Below, piece by piece: positions 28,525-38,519 of a stretch of DNA of 64,000 nucleotides (position 1 is its first letter; the number at the start of each line of letters is the position of its first letter). The translations under genes were made by a program, and so were the position numbers. Under the pieces are notes generated by a model, which searched no databases, had not been told where the DNA came from, and saw only the letters and a program-made list of their open reading frames with translations. Source of the stretch: Candidatus Tumulicola sp. (GTDB lineage: Bacteria; Vulcanimicrobiota; Vulcanimicrobiia; Vulcanimicrobiales; Vulcanimicrobiaceae); the NCBI GenBank assembly GCA_036490475.1, contig DASXDT010000006.1:1488001-1552000 (forward strand), written 5' to 3'.

Positions 28525-28665
28525 CTACCGCACATGAGAGATAAGCTCTTGATCGATGCGCTCAATCGTAAACATCATTGCCGAGAAGACGTCGGCGAAG
28601 TAGCGATCTCTCAGGTCAGCCGTCTGCTCAGCAACGTGGAATCGTGCAGCCTCGAAGTCAGTTTA
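28525..28665 (-). pseudogene. C-terminal fragment of an unknown helical protein
   Basis: The minus strand reads DFEAARFHVAEQTADLRDRY and then FADVFSAMMFTIERIDQELI before a stop at 28525-28527. The composition is strongly protein-like, but a stop codon lies just upstream and no start exists, so only the last 46 residues remain. Confidence 0.35.
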
Positions 28666-29071
28666 GTGTGCCGGTCGCCGGTTCTCGTAAGTTAGGAAGG
28701 ATCGCTGCATTGAAAGCGCACGCGCCTCAATGCGTATAAGCCCCATATGGGAGCGGAGACCTAGCGGCCGGCGCCAACACCGATCCGGGTTGGGAATGCC
28801 ACTCGCCTCCTACCGAACGGCCATTGGAAACTAGTTTCACCTAGAGTCAAATTTAGAACCGTCGCTGAACCACGAACGTTTGGCGCGAGACTTGTAGAAG
28901 CCCCTATCGGACGGGTGCGGCGGAATCGGCCCCCACGTAAGTAATTTTCAGAAGATGTAAGTCCAAAGCATCTAGTCCAGTGTATCGAACGATTAGCAAA
29001 AAGGATCGGTTGCGCGTCTTTCCTACCTTCGGAATCAAGACTCCATAAGCGAAGACCGGTTGGCGTTGCGT
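28666..29071. other. Intergenic stretch
   Basis: I see no gene or RNA in this roughly 400-base gap. Confidence 0.35.
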
Positions 29072-29926
29072 CTAACCATTTACCACGGTGCCGCCGTTAA
29101 CGTGGATGGTCTGGCCAGAAATGTATGAGGCATCATCCGAAGCAAGGAAAATGACGGCGGCCGCTACTTCGTAGGGCTGTCCGGGCCGCTTCATCGGTGT
29201 ATCGGCGCCGAAAGTTTCGACCTTTTCGGGTTTAAACGTAGCCGCAATCAGGGGCGTCCAAATCGGCCCGGGCGCTACCGCGTTCACTCGGATTCCGCGC
29301 TCAACAATCGCGTTAGACAGTGCGCGGGTGAAGGAAACCAAGGCACCCTTAGTCGCCGAATAATCGAGCAGGCTCGGATTGCCCTCGTAAGCGGTAATCG
29401 AGGCGATATTAATTATCGAGGAGCCACTGCCGAGGTGCTTTAACGCTTCTTCTACAGTGAAGAACTGCGAGAAGACATTAGTCCGGAACGTCTTCTCGAC
29501 CTGTTCGGCGGAGATATCCTCGGGACGCTCCGTCGGATGCTGCTCGCCTGCGGCGTTTACCAGGACATCGAGCCTGCCGAAACGCTCGACAGTCCTCCTG
29601 ATAAAGCCTCGTGCAACGCTTTCCTTGCCGATGTCGCCGCTCAGCAACTCGCACTTCCGGCCCTTTCCTTCAACGAGGCGACGAGTTTCCTCGGCATCCT
29701 CATCCTCGTCCAAATAGGCAATGGCGACGTCGGCACCTTCCTTCGCCGCGAGGACTGCCACCGCTCGGCCGATGCCGCTGTCGCCACCGGTTACCAAAAC
29801 GACCCGATCCTTCAGCCGATTCGAACCGGGCGTCTTCGAGTCGGTCTGAGGTTGCGGCCGCAACTCATCCTGACGCCCCGGCTGATGATCCTGAGACTGA
29901 GGTGGCAAAGTCTTCGTCTCGCTCAT
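29072..29926 (-). CDS. SDR-family oxidoreductase, general-stress type
   Basis: This is an NAD(P)-dependent short-chain dehydrogenase of about 284 residues. The Rossmann motif is TGGDSGIG, the central motif is NAAGEQH, and the catalytic Ser-Tyr-Lys are in [20 protein letters not shown] followed by ATKGAL. The end [11 protein letters not shown] is typical. The Q/P-rich N-terminal extension ([10 protein letters not shown]) before the Rossmann fold is characteristic of the YhdF/YhxC general-stress subgroup. I start it at ATG 29926; ATG 29956, with a GGAG only two bases away, is an alternative. The open frame to 30100 is not protein-like. Substrate unknown. Confidence 0.88.
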   Translation of the reverse strand: MSETKTLPPQSQDHQPGRQDELRPQPQTDSKTPGSNRLKDRVVLVTGGDSGIGRAVAVLAAKEGADVAIAYLDEDEDAEETRRLVEGKGRKCELLSGDIGKESVARGFIRRTVERFGRLDVLVNAAGEQHPTERPEDISAEQVEKTFRTNVFSQFFTVEEALKHLGSGSSIINIASITAYEGNPSLLDYSATKGALVSFTRALSNAIVERGIRVNAVAPGPIWTPLIAATFKPEKVETFGADTPMKRPGQPYEVAAAVIFLASDDASYISGQTIHVNGGTVVNG

Positions 29927-29956
29927 TGGTGTGGTGTACCCGAATGGGACGGCCAT

Positions 29957-30393
29957 CACTCCAAAATGGTGTGTTGAGAGGAGAAGAAGCAATCGGTTCG
30001 TTTTGGTAACGCCCCGCTCGCAGTAGCTTGGCCAATCAGACGGGTCTCTGACAGTTTCCGCTGCGGCCGCGTGCGAAGGGACACAGCCCCTCGACGTCAT
30101 CTCGACTAACGGCTAGGAGCCACCGGCGATTTTGCTCCCGATCGAGAGTTCAGTCGCGCAGTGGTTCATAGCCGGTGGAAGCGAGATAGCCTTGCCGTAT
30201 TTAGTGATCTTGCACGCCCGCTAGCTGGCAGGACGCTGCATCAAAGCATTTCTAGCCCCTGCTTTGTTTCGGCGGCCTTTGGAGGATCGCAACAGCTTCT
30301 ACCGCTGCGAGCCACGGTCCGGTCCTTAATCAGGGGTCTCGCGAATGACACGAAATTCACATTGCACCACGCTCGACAATCGACGGTTAGCAG
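29957..30393. other. Intergenic stretch
   Basis: It lies between the SDR and the anti-sigma kinase gene. I see only chance ORFs. Confidence 0.35.
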
Positions 30394-30807
30394 TTAGGGC
30401 GCTCCCGTTGAAAACGCGACGGGCAACTCCACTCGTACAACGTTGCCATCTTCGTTTCGTGAGACACTGACTTCGCGGCTCAATCGTGAGATGATGTAGA
30501 GGCCTCGGCCCCCTTCGCTATTCGGAGGCGGCAGCTTCGGAGCAAAATGAAAAGGGGCGCCGGTATCGATTACCTGTAGGGTTACACTGCCTCGTTCGTT
30601 GCCCCATATGCTTATTTGAATTGGACCGGCCGCATGGCGAATCACATTAGCGATCAACTCTGCAAATATGATGAGCGCGCTGTCATAATCCGAATCCGGA
30701 GTACACGCCGCACGTAGAAATTCTAGGTAGCCCTTTCGCTCTATCAGTGCCTCTTTGGCTTCGTCGGCTTGAAACTCCCAGTCAGGCGCGAGCATCTGTT
30801 TTCCCAT
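30394..30807 (-). CDS. Anti-sigma factor / histidine-kinase-like ATPase (RsbW type)
   Basis: The protein has 137 residues with the GHKL ATPase fold of partner-switching anti-sigma kinases. The N box is FAELIANVIRHAAGP, the G1 box VIDTGAPF and the G2 box GGRGLYIISRL. It should bind a sigma or response factor and phosphorylate the Ser of a STAS antagonist. The STAS gene lies just upstream on the same strand (85-base gap), so they form a module. A decayed copy at 56775 starts at the position equivalent to Met5 (ATG 30795), which has a GGGA shortly upstream, so the real start may be 30795. Confidence 0.88.
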   Translation of the reverse strand: MGKQMLAPDWEFQADEAKEALIERKGYLEFLRAACTPDSDYDSALIIFAELIANVIRHAAGPIQISIWGNERGSVTLQVIDTGAPFHFAPKLPPPNSEGGRGLYIISRLSREVSVSRNEDGNVVRVELPVAFSTGAP

Positions 30808-30892
30808 CTGTGAAAGATTCGGTCAACATCCGCCTCCGCGAATCGACCGTGCTACAGCTCTACCCAACAAACGTGAACTACTCATCAGACTA

Positions 30893-31189
30893 CTAGGGGT
30901 TCGATCGGACATTTTCAATCACGAACACTCGATCGAGTTCCAGCAAACCAAGCATTCTGGCAACACTGGGTGCGACGTTTTGTAGTCTAAGATTGGTATC
31001 GGGAATCTGTTCGCGCCACGAACGGAGCTGTACGATCAGTACACCGACACATGAGCAATCGATAAAATCGGTCATTGCAAGATCGAGTACTACGTCGCTG
31101 TGTGGCTCGGTTTGTTTGAGTTCCGCTCGCAGGTCGTCTTTGCAAGCGATATCGTAATAGCTACTTTTGAGCTGTAGCGGGTTTTCCAT
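30893..31189 (-). CDS. STAS-domain anti-anti-sigma factor
   Basis: The protein has 98 residues, the usual length of a single STAS domain. VVLDLAMTDFIDCSCVGVLI is the beta strand and phospho-acceptor loop; Ser in DCSC takes the place of the usual D-S-[ST]. VARMLGLLELDRVFVIENV is the C-terminal helix-strand. It is the likely substrate of the kinase encoded next. A paralogue with a frameshift lies at 36174-36570. On the opposite strand upstream there is a Crp-like pseudogene, an arrangement repeated in the second copy. Confidence 0.88.
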   Translation of the reverse strand: MENPLQLKSSYYDIACKDDLRAELKQTEPHSDVVLDLAMTDFIDCSCVGVLIVQLRSWREQIPDTNLRLQNVAPSVARMLGLLELDRVFVIENVRSNP

Positions 31190-31655
31190 GGCGTGTAAGT
31201 GGCCCCCTTCGATCGATTGACTCCCCCATGATACTGTACGAACCGCCGGCTTTCTGCATAAAACCGAGCAGAACGAGTACGGCGTTCAAAGAAGGCGAGC
31301 GAGAGCTTTTTCGCTGTTGATAGCCGGTTTGCAGACTTGAAGTCCAAGCGCGCCATTGACGCAGTTGGCACCGCATCCAGGGTGGATTTCAGACCTATGC
31401 TATCAGGGTACGCGGTCCGCACCGGCGCATCTGGCCAAGTGCTCGCAGGCTGGAGGTTTCGAGGCAAGCATACGGCTGACCAATGTTCACAATAATGTGT
31501 GACACATTCGGACATTAGAACTTTTTTTGTGACAGGGTGAACCGCTGTTTGAACGCGAAAAACCAACTACTCGACGCATCAGTCCAGCGAGGTCGCGGTC
31601 TCAGCATGGAGCAGCCGTCGGACCTTACCGAGCACCTGGTTTCAGCCGACGTGCT
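31190..31655. other. Duplicated intergenic region between STAS and Crp-like genes
   Basis: This non-coding stretch is homologous to 36571-36992: both contain 'ttctgcata.aaccga.cacaa', 'aaacgcgaaaa' and 'ctactcgacgcatc', then 'accttaccga.ca.c'. It therefore travelled with its flanking genes when the unit was duplicated. Confidence 0.55.
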
Positions 31656-32382
31656 ATGGAGCAGGCAAGAACGGACTCGGCAGTGTCTCCAGAATCAGAG
31701 AGTATCACAACGGGCAATCTGTTTCTCGATCAGCTGCCTCGGAATGTTATTGAAGCCGTTATGCTATCGTTGAAGTCCGTATCGCTCAAACGCGGTGAGA
31801 CTATCTTCGAGCCCAACAAGCCTTTTGAAAAGTTATATTTCCGACCGGTAGTATTGTCTCGGTCGTCCTAGAGATGCTCGACGACGAAACCGCCGAAGTG
31901 GGCCTTGTCGGCCGCGTGGGAATGACTGGGTTGTCGATCGCTTTAGGGCAATCCGCTGCGCAGCAACCGGCAATCATACAAGTACCCGGCGAGGCACAAT
32001 GTTTGGCGGTAACCGACCTCCGAAATGCCCTCGAATCGCAGCCGGAGCTGACGGCTGCCGCGCTTCGGTACGCGCAGGCGACCATAAACACAAGCACCTG
32101 TTTGTCGGCCTGTAACGAATTGGACGCAACCAATGAGCGTTGCGCCCGCTGGCTCCTCATGGCGTACGACCGAGTGAACGATGATGTGATACTCCCGACG
32201 CAAGAATTTCTGAGTCAAATGTTCGGCGTGCAAAGGACGGGCGTGAACGTTGCGGCAGCGCACTGCGAGAGGTCGGCTTCATTTCCTAGCCTCGCGGTCA
32301 CATCACCGTTGGTCAGCGTTGCGGCCTGGAATCGGCCGCGCGCGAGTGCTACGACAACATCACCAAGCATAGCGAAGCGTGA
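31656..32382 (+). pseudogene. Crp/Fnr-family regulator, first decayed copy
   Basis: The N-terminal cyclic-nucleotide-binding domain begins ITTGNLFLDQLPRNVIEAVM. The frame breaks at about 31843 ('FEKLYF' then 'PTGSIVSVVLEMLDDETAEV' in another frame). The second frame runs through GLVGRVGMTGLSIALGQSAA and LLMAYDRVNDDVILPTQEFL to the HTH (FGVQRTGVNVAAA), breaks again near 32256, and meets an in-frame TAG where homologues read Tyr. A recognisable C-terminus (PRGHITVGQRCGLESAAREC) follows to TGA 32380. It has two frameshifts and one nonsense codon. The lesions differ from those of the paralogue at 36993. Confidence 0.75.
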
Positions 32383-32671
32383 TGGAGTATTCCAGAAAGA
32401 AGACAAGCTGGCACTCCGCACATCGCACTGAACGCCGCTTCCAGACAGGCACACGCCAAGGTCCAGTAGATGCCTTACAGCCACGCGGCGCATCGCAGTC
32501 ACGAGAACGCGCCAGCGAACGGCGCAGCATCAGCCGTGTGAAAGCAGATCTGCGAACTATCTAGAGATGCAGCGAAGTTTAACGGAGCTTCGTTTAGTCA
32601 CACAATGCAGAGGGCAACGCAATGGAAGCGCGTCAAACGTCGCCGCGTGTTTCTAACGTTAAGGAGCAGTG

Positions 32672-33112
32672 ATGAATAGCTTACGACAAACCTCCCTCGC
32701 AGTGTTCGCCTTTGCCGGTGCTTTAGCAGGCTGCGCCGGGAGCAGCCACAGCGATTTGAACCCGTCTGCTGCAGGACCAGCAAATCGGTCGACGACGCAA
32801 GCGCTGAGCCAACCGGATCTCGGCGGCCGCTGTTCAGACGACAACGGCGTACGCGTTAAACCGTGTAATGTCCAGCTGACGCTCTCGAATCCAACGCAGA
32901 CGGTGACCGCAAAAGGCGGCATGAACGGCAGCTTTACCGTGCGCGATATGAAATGCACGAGAAATGGTGTGGCTGAAATTGCAGGCTCCGGTGATACCTA
33001 CCAGGTCACGGCCGGTACGACTTCGGGCACGTGCTTTGCCATCTTCGTCGACCGCAAAGGTAACGGTAACCGCGTCGGAAAGGCACGCTTGACGATCTCT
33101 AACAAACTATAG
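32672..33112 (+). CDS. Small secreted lipoprotein
   Basis: The protein has 146 residues. ATG 32672 lies five bases after AAGGAG; the GTG just before it is disfavoured. The signal ends in a lipobox LAGC within AVFAFAGALAGCAGSS, so Cys is lipidated. The mature part is a small beta domain: CNVQLTLSNPTQTVTAKGGM, then FTVRDMKCTRNGVAEIAGSG and GTCFAIFVDRKGNGNRVGKA. The pattern suggests an Ig/pilin-like fold exposed at the membrane. No named family. It is followed by a convergent ECF sigma gene. Confidence 0.75.
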   Translation: MNSLRQTSLAVFAFAGALAGCAGSSHSDLNPSAAGPANRSTTQALSQPDLGGRCSDDNGVRVKPCNVQLTLSNPTQTVTAKGGMNGSFTVRDMKCTRNGVAEIAGSGDTYQVTAGTTSGTCFAIFVDRKGNGNRVGKARLTISNKL

Positions 33113-33151
33113 AATGGAGCGTTGGCGGCTCGCGCCGGGATCGGGCCGCCA

Positions 33152-33637
33152 TTACGCGCCGATAATAGATCGCATACGGGTTAAACTCGAGCGTATTCGA
33201 GTTTTCACGGTACCGAGCGGGATGTTCCAACGTGCGGCTATATTCGCGTGCGAGCGCCTGTGGATAAATGACTCGCGGAGTAAAGTTCGATTTTCTTTAG
33301 GGAGGCCGTCTAGCGCATGCCATACGATCGCGCCTTCAATGTTGCGTAGAGCTACTTGCTCGGCACTTTCCGCGACGCGCCCATCGAGGCCGCTCCGGTG
33401 TTGTCGATGCGATGCCCTACGGCGAACTGCGTCGATTGCCGCATTTTTCGTGGCCACGACGATCCACTTTTTGCCGCATGCGGCATCGTGCATGGACGTT
33501 CGCAAAGCCCACGCCTTGCAAAATACCGTTTGCACCACATCCTGAGCTTCGTGAAGGTCGTTGGTAATATCTAGGGCCGTTACGTACGACAGTGCATAAT
33601 GACAAAGATAAAATCGATTGAAATCGAAATCGTCCAT
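33152..33637 (-). CDS. ECF-type RNA polymerase sigma factor
   Basis: The protein has 161 residues with region 2 (EAQDVVQTVFCKAWALRTSM) and region 4 (ENRTLLRESFIHRRSHANIA, then IPLGTVKTRIRSSLTRMRSI), a standard sigma-70 family ECF layout. ATG 33637 has a GGAGG nine bases upstream; the in-frame TTG before it is disfavoured. There is no adjacent membrane anti-sigma gene, so control may go through the nearby STAS/kinase switch or another locus. It is clearly paralogous to the ECF sigma at 55576. Confidence 0.9.
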   Translation of the reverse strand: MDDFDFNRFYLCHYALSYVTALDITNDLHEAQDVVQTVFCKAWALRTSMHDAACGKKWIVVATKNAAIDAVRRRASHRQHRSGLDGRVAESAEQVALRNIEGAIVWHALDGLPKENRTLLRESFIHRRSHANIAARWNIPLGTVKTRIRSSLTRMRSIIGA

Positions 33638-33714
33638 CAACAACGGCCTCCAACCGTTTTCTGTTCTTCCGTCGCGTCCGTGTGACTAAACGCGATGATA
33701 TGATGGAGGTCGAT

Positions 33715-34980
33715 TTAGTGTGCGAGAAGAGGTTGAAGCAGTAACATCGCGTCGAAAGCGATGCATAGACTGCCGGCTACACAAGCTCCTACGAACAATG
33801 GCCGCATCAACGCAATGTTTCGATCTCGATGTACGCGGCGGTACTCTAGCAACATCGGAACGACGACCGCTGGTAGAATGAGAGCGAGGCCGATCTGTGA
33901 CCAGATCAAAAGGTCCGTCGCATGCACGCCGCCGACCATAAGGCCGGCGGCCGGCACGATTGTAGCGAATCGCCGGACAAGCGGAGGTACTCGCCATGGC
34001 GCTAGCGCCCGAAACACATAATTTCCCGCGACGGTGGCAGTAGCGGAAGCAGCTATACCGCTAGCTATCAGTCCTCCGCCAAAAATTAGTGCGATCGAAC
34101 CACCTTGAGCTAGCTGCAGCCCGTGAAATGCGGCTTCAATGGAGCCGTTGTGACCCATTAGCGAGCCACCGACTACAAGGATGGCGCCGTTCACAAACGT
34201 GGCAAGACCGAGAGCGATCCATGTTTCCTTCGAGAAGATGGCGGTTTGGCGGACTCGCTGGGCTTGTTCGGTCGCCGCATTCTTTAGCACCAGAGACGAG
34301 TGCAAGAATAGATTGTGCGGCATTACTGTGGCTCCGATGATTCCAACAATCAAAGGTATGGCACCCAGCTTCGAAATTGTCGGCATAAGACCGCCGACTA
34401 TTGTGGGCAGAGCCGGACGCAAGATAACGAGCTGATATGCGAAAAGCAGGGCGATAAAGCCCAACACTAGGGCCATTGCCGCTTCCAGCTGCCGGCTTTC
34501 ACGGCGCCCGAACATCAACAAGCCGAAGACCGCCAACACACCGGCGGCAACGCTAGCCTTCATACTCCAGTGCAATAGCAGTTGCAGACCGAGGACGACT
34601 CCGCCAAACTCGGCGAGATCCGTTGCGACGGCTGCGCCCTGAAACACACACCAAAAGGACGTCGCAAGTTTGGGCCATCGTTGAGCCATCGCGGTCGCTA
34701 GGTCGACGCCGGTGAGCGTCGCAAGCCGTACAACCGAGATTTGCAAGGCCGTCGCCATGAGGTTCGCCAGAAGGACGACCCATAGGAGAGTAAAACCGAA
34801 GGAGCCCGCGGCAATATCGGTCGCCCAGTTGCCGGGGTCGATGTAGCCAATGCTAATGGCGAATGCAGGTCCGACTATGCCGAGCCACGGCAAGCTCGGC
34901 AGCGAAGCGTCACGCCGGCCTGGCCGGCGCGGCAGGGCACGAAAGCGCCCGGCCGTTAGCTCAAAGCCGCAAACCGTCAC
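33715..34980 (-). CDS. Nramp-family divalent metal transporter
   Basis: The protein has 421 residues and about 11 membrane helices. The Nramp metal-site residues are clear: ISIGYIDPGNWATD in helix 1 (DPGN) and GIIGATVMPHNLFLHSS in helix 6 (A-x-x-MPH). These define proton-coupled Mn2+/Fe2+ importers of the MntH type. The GTG start has only a weak ribosome site. It is followed in the same direction by the ECF sigma (77-base gap) and preceded by a ferritin-like gene, so the cluster links metal uptake with storage or stress. Confidence 0.92.
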   Translation of the reverse strand: MTVCGFELTAGRFRALPRRPGRRDASLPSLPWLGIVGPAFAISIGYIDPGNWATDIAAGSFGFTLLWVVLLANLMATALQISVVRLATLTGVDLATAMAQRWPKLATSFWCVFQGAAVATDLAEFGGVVLGLQLLLHWSMKASVAAGVLAVFGLLMFGRRESRQLEAAMALVLGFIALLFAYQLVILRPALPTIVGGLMPTISKLGAIPLIVGIIGATVMPHNLFLHSSLVLKNAATEQAQRVRQTAIFSKETWIALGLATFVNGAILVVGGSLMGHNGSIEAAFHGLQLAQGGSIALIFGGGLIASGIAASATATVAGNYVFRALAPWRVPPLVRRFATIVPAAGLMVGGVHATDLLIWSQIGLALILPAVVVPMLLEYRRVHRDRNIALMRPLFVGACVAGSLCIAFDAMLLLQPLLAH

Positions 34981-35007
34981 GAGCGCTCACTCGCGCCGGA
35001 TCGCTGA

Positions 35008-35907
35008 TTATTGAATGTTGCCATTAATTCCATTTGGAAAAAACGGTTTAGCGATGGCGATTACTTCGCTGAATGTCCGAATCTGCGACAGACCGTCCTG
35101 ATTGACATCGAAGTATAGGTGCCCTGACGGTGGCGGCAGTTTGTCTTTCTTGTCGAGGCGCCCCGGCGGATTGGTGGAGACATGCATCTGCGCAATCATG
35201 GTCCGGATGCTGCCCGTGTGCTGCGCCTCCGTTGCTAGGATACGCGCGGCCGCCCCTAGGATTTCCTTCGAACTTATCAGCGGCGCCGCTCCGCCGTATG
35301 CGCTGACGCCTGTATCTTCGAACGCGCGGGCTAAAACGAGAAATTGCATCGAATTCGCAAACCCGATTCCGAGCGCATCGAGATTTATGGCGGGCTTGGC
35401 GATCGCCTTATTGCCGAGAACGCTACGCAAGAATTCTACGTGTGTAAGTTCGTCGTTGGCAATCTGATCTGAGACGCCGGCTTCAGTCTTATCGCTAATG
35501 TCGACTTTCTTGCCGCCCGTAGTTGGCCCGCGATTGCCCACGCCATTTACTTTGACACCCATTTGCTCGATAGTTTTTCCGTGGACCGCTACGTTGTAGA
35601 ATTCGGCCTCAAGGTATTCTAAATTAAGAGCAAAGTTGACGATATCGATGTCGCTATATTTACCATCCGGGCCGATGCCCAGACTGTCGCTTCCCGCACC
35701 GCCGCCGGCACCGAGTACGGCCGGCGTGATATTACTGCTACAAGCGGCTCCGAGTAGCGCACTTGTCACAACTAAACCCGACAGCATCGACGTGCGCGAA
35801 ATACGTCTAGCGGCGAGCTTAAAAGGATCGTACGGATGTGCGTTCTCAGCGGTATCGGGACCGCTGGTGTTGCGATCGACCGCGTCTGATTCCGATGGCA
35901 GTTTCAC
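35008..35907 (-). CDS. Ferritin-like domain protein (desiccation-related type)
   Basis: The chain has about 299 residues. After a hydrophobic segment with a lipobox-like end (SGLVVTSALLGAACSS) it enters a four-helix Ferritin_2-type domain: IVNFALNLEYLEAEFYNVAV, NDELTHVEFLRSVLG, then LVLARAFEDTGVSAYGGAAP and ATEAQHTGSIRTMI. The E and E-x-x-H pairs are the usual di-metal ligands. I prefer GTG 35907, which lies eight bases after a strong GGAGG, over ATG 35931, which contains that site inside the coding sequence. It resembles plant/bacterial pcC13-62-type proteins. Probably an exported stress protein. Adjacent to the Nramp gene. Confidence 0.82.
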   Translation of the reverse strand: MKLPSESDAVDRNTSGPDTAENAHPYDPFKLAARRISRTSMLSGLVVTSALLGAACSSNITPAVLGAGGGAGSDSLGIGPDGKYSDIDIVNFALNLEYLEAEFYNVAVHGKTIEQMGVKVNGVGNRGPTTGGKKVDISDKTEAGVSDQIANDELTHVEFLRSVLGNKAIAKPAINLDALGIGFANSMQFLVLARAFEDTGVSAYGGAAPLISSKEILGAAARILATEAQHTGSIRTMIAQMHVSTNPPGRLDKKDKLPPPSGHLYFDVNQDGLSQIRTFSEVIAIAKPFFPNGINGNIQ

Positions 35908-36173
35908 AAACAATTCCTCCGCGATGCGCATGTGGCGTCATCAGCTTGGTGCGTTGATTCATATCGGACGCACGTCAGACCCATTTGGATTGTCTGTTGA
36001 AGAAGATTTTGCCAAAAAGTTCATCGAGCGCGGGACGCGCTGAAAGTTAACTGCTGCGCGCGTAAGCGAGGATCAGCAGAGGGGACAGCCGATCGCTCCT
36101 ACGCCGGCACCGCTGGCAAGTGAAGTAAGTTGAACGCTTTGGCCGTTCCCTTGAAACGCAGATATGCGATCAT
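35908..36173. other. Intergenic stretch
   Basis: Nothing recognisable between the ferritin-like gene and the decayed second STAS copy. Confidence 0.3.
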
Positions 36174-36570
36174 CTACTCCGTAAGTGAAAAGGATTCGGT
36201 CGAGATGCGCCTCTGCAAAACGACCGTAACTAAACGTCTACCCCCGCAAACAAGAACTATACGCGTACAGAGACTAGCCGCCAGATCGAAGCTTTCGATC
36301 ACGAATAATCGATCGAGCTCCAGCAAACTAAGCATTCTGGCAATACTCGGCGCGACATTTTGTAATCCGAGCTTGGTGTCAGCGATTTGTTCTCGCCAGG
36401 CGCGAAGCTGCGCAATCAGTACACCAAGACACGAGCAATCGATAAACTCGCTCGCCATAAGATCGAGTACGACGTCGCTCTGCGGCTCAGTTTGCCTAAG
36501 TTCCGCTCGTATGTCGTACTTGCGAGCGATATCGTAATCGCCACCTTTGAGTAGTAGGGGCTGGAGTCAT
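36174..36570 (-). pseudogene. STAS-domain protein, second copy with a start-proximal frameshift
   Basis: It aligns over its length with the intact STAS gene at 30893-31189. From ATG 36570 to the shared GATATC the DNA is 43 bases against 42 in the intact copy, a one-base insertion that puts the ATG out of frame. The downstream frame then reads EFIDCSCLGVLIAQLRAWRE and IARMLSLLELDRLFVIES, preserving the phospho-Ser loop. The C-terminus runs on into unrelated residues. No usable in-frame start is seen, so it is probably not expressed. Confidence 0.7.
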
Positions 36571-36992
36571 GTCGTGTCGGTGACCCCCGGGGACGAGTAA
36601 ACATTCATATCGTAGTGTACGTACGACTGGTGTTCTGCATAGAACCGAACACAAGCAAGGGAGGTTTCCAAGAGCAAACAAGAGCTCTCGCTCGCTACCG
36701 CACGCATATTCGCGAGTTCGAAGTCCATGCTGTCTGGGTATACGGTCAGGACGAGCGGGTCGGCCGAGTCGCTCGCAGGCCGGAGGTTTTTGACGCAACC
36801 TCCGGCTGACCAAACGTCAAATCGCCTTATACCACATTTCGGACATAGCCCTAGGCGTTGGTGGACGGGTGGAAGCCTCTCCAAACGCGAAAACCTTTAC
36901 TACTCGACGCATCCCCCACAAAGAGCGCGGTCGCAATCTCAACATAGAGTTGCTGTCGGCCTTACCGAACATCCAGTTTCGGCCGACTTTCT

Positions 36993-37809
36993 ATGGAGCC
37001 GGCAAGAACGGAGTCGGCTATGTCTTCCGTACCAAAGAAAACCACGACGGGCAACCTGTTCCTCGATCATCTTCCGTCGCACGTCTTGGACGCGATTCGG
37101 CCATCTTTGACGAATGTATCGCTCAAGCGTGGTGAGATTGTCTTCGAGTCCGACAGAGCCTTCGAAAAAGTTTTGTTCCCGATCGGCAGTATCGTGTCGA
37201 TCGTGCTAGAGATGCTCGATGGTGCAACAGCGGAAGTGGGCCTCGTCGGACGCGAGGGAATGACGGACTTGTCTATCGTTTTGGGTCAGTCGGCGGCACA
37301 GCAACGGGCAATCGTACAAGTTCCCGACTCGGCGCAGTGTTTGCCGGTGTCCGCTCTTGGCAATCTGCTCGAAAAGGAGCCTGCGCTGAAGGCTTCGATG
37401 CTCAGATATGCGCAAGCGACCATAAACACGGGCACCTATTTGGCAGCTTGCAACAGCTTACACCCGACAAGTGAGCGTGGCGCGTTGGCTCCTCATGGCG
37501 CACGATCGTGTTAAAGGCGACGTAATACTCCTAACGCAGGAATTCCTGAGCCAGGTGCTGGGCGTTCAAAGGACAGGTGTAAATGTGGCCGCTGACGCGC
37601 TGCAAGAGGCTGGATTCATCTCTTACGCGCGCGGTCACAATACAATCTGAAATCGCGGCGGGCTTGAATCGGCCGCTTGCGAGTGCTACGACAGGATCGA
37701 CGAAGCATATCAGACTGTCATGGGATTTTCCACGAAGAAGACAAGCTGGCACTCGGCATGTCACACTCACAAAGTCAGTGCAGACGGGGCAGCGCTTAAC
37801 TCACAGTAA
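36993..37809 (+). pseudogene. Crp/Fnr-family regulator, second decayed copy
   Basis: From ATG 36993 an intact cyclic-nucleotide-type domain is encoded (TTGNLFLDHLPSHVLDAIRP, VLFPIGSIVSIVLEMLDGAT, GREGMTDLSIVLGQ). The frame breaks near 37475 ('TSERGALAPHG' in place of 'VARWLLMAHD'). The second frame carries the HTH (LTQEFLSQVLGVQRTGVNVA, LQEAGFISYARG), an in-frame TGA at 37648-37650, and a recognisable tail (LESAACECYDRIDEAYQTVM) to TAA 37807. The first copy has its first frameshift elsewhere, so the two decayed independently or are bound for different errors. Confidence 0.75.
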
Positions 37810-38159
37810 AGAGCGTCGCCGTGCGAGATTCATGGAACGGCGTAGTAACCTAGCTGTTAGTTACACGCTTCTTTTTACACAATACCAGACAAAAAGTCCG
37901 CCCTTTCTTGGCGCGTCCCTGAAAGACGAGAGCGCCCATCCGAACGACCAGCTACAAGTCCTCGAAGCGTATCCTAACTCGATCCGTAGCCGACGCTCTA
38001 AGCGCAGCGCCGAACATTCGCATCTCGTCGACGACACCCGCTATCTCGAAAAAACGCGAAATGCGTCCATACGGTGCGAACACATATATCGTGCGTCGGA
38101 AAGTGGTTCACATTGGCGTGCGTACCAAACGTACCGTACGAATCGGTTCCCGCCGGACC
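37810..38159. other. Stretch without a supported gene
   Basis: Only chance ORFs; it separates the Crp-like pseudogene from the end of the sugar operon. Confidence 0.35.
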
Positions 38160-38475
38160 GGAGTTGAATGGCCGACACGTCGTAAAAAAAAACGAAGGTT
38201 TCTAGGCGAAATCCTGACCGCACGGTTGGTAGCAGGGGGAGCCGCCAACCCTCCGGGACCGTGCCACACCAGTGGAATACCGCGAAATTCCGCGGCGCAT
38301 ACGTCGAGCGCGCGATGGGCCACGGACGTGAAGGTGAGGCCGCCTCCGCTACCCACTTCGAGCGCACGAGCCCCGCGAGGCCGCCCATCATCGAATGTTA
38401 TGCTGATACCCCGATCTGCTCGGGACGACCGATGCGCGCGTTCAGCTCGTTCTTTGCATACCGGCGGCCGAACAT
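38160..38475 (-). pseudogene. DUF4432 aldose-epimerase-like fragment
   Basis: The minus strand begins FGRRYAKNELNARIGRPEQI, then shifts frame to ITFDDGRPRGARALEVGSGG and LDVCAAEFRGIPLVWHGPGG, after which the frame degenerates. The pattern 'G.GL.FTV...R.LD...A.FRG.PL.W..P.G' is that of the DUF4432 family of sugar-epimerase-like enzymes, normally about 350 residues; here barely 100 remain. It lies 44 bases after the isomerase gene on the same strand, so it was probably the next gene of the sugar operon. Confidence 0.6.
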
Positions 38476-38519
38476 TCGCGGCAACGCCTAGATCTTTCCA
38501 ATCCCCGAGCGGAGCAACT

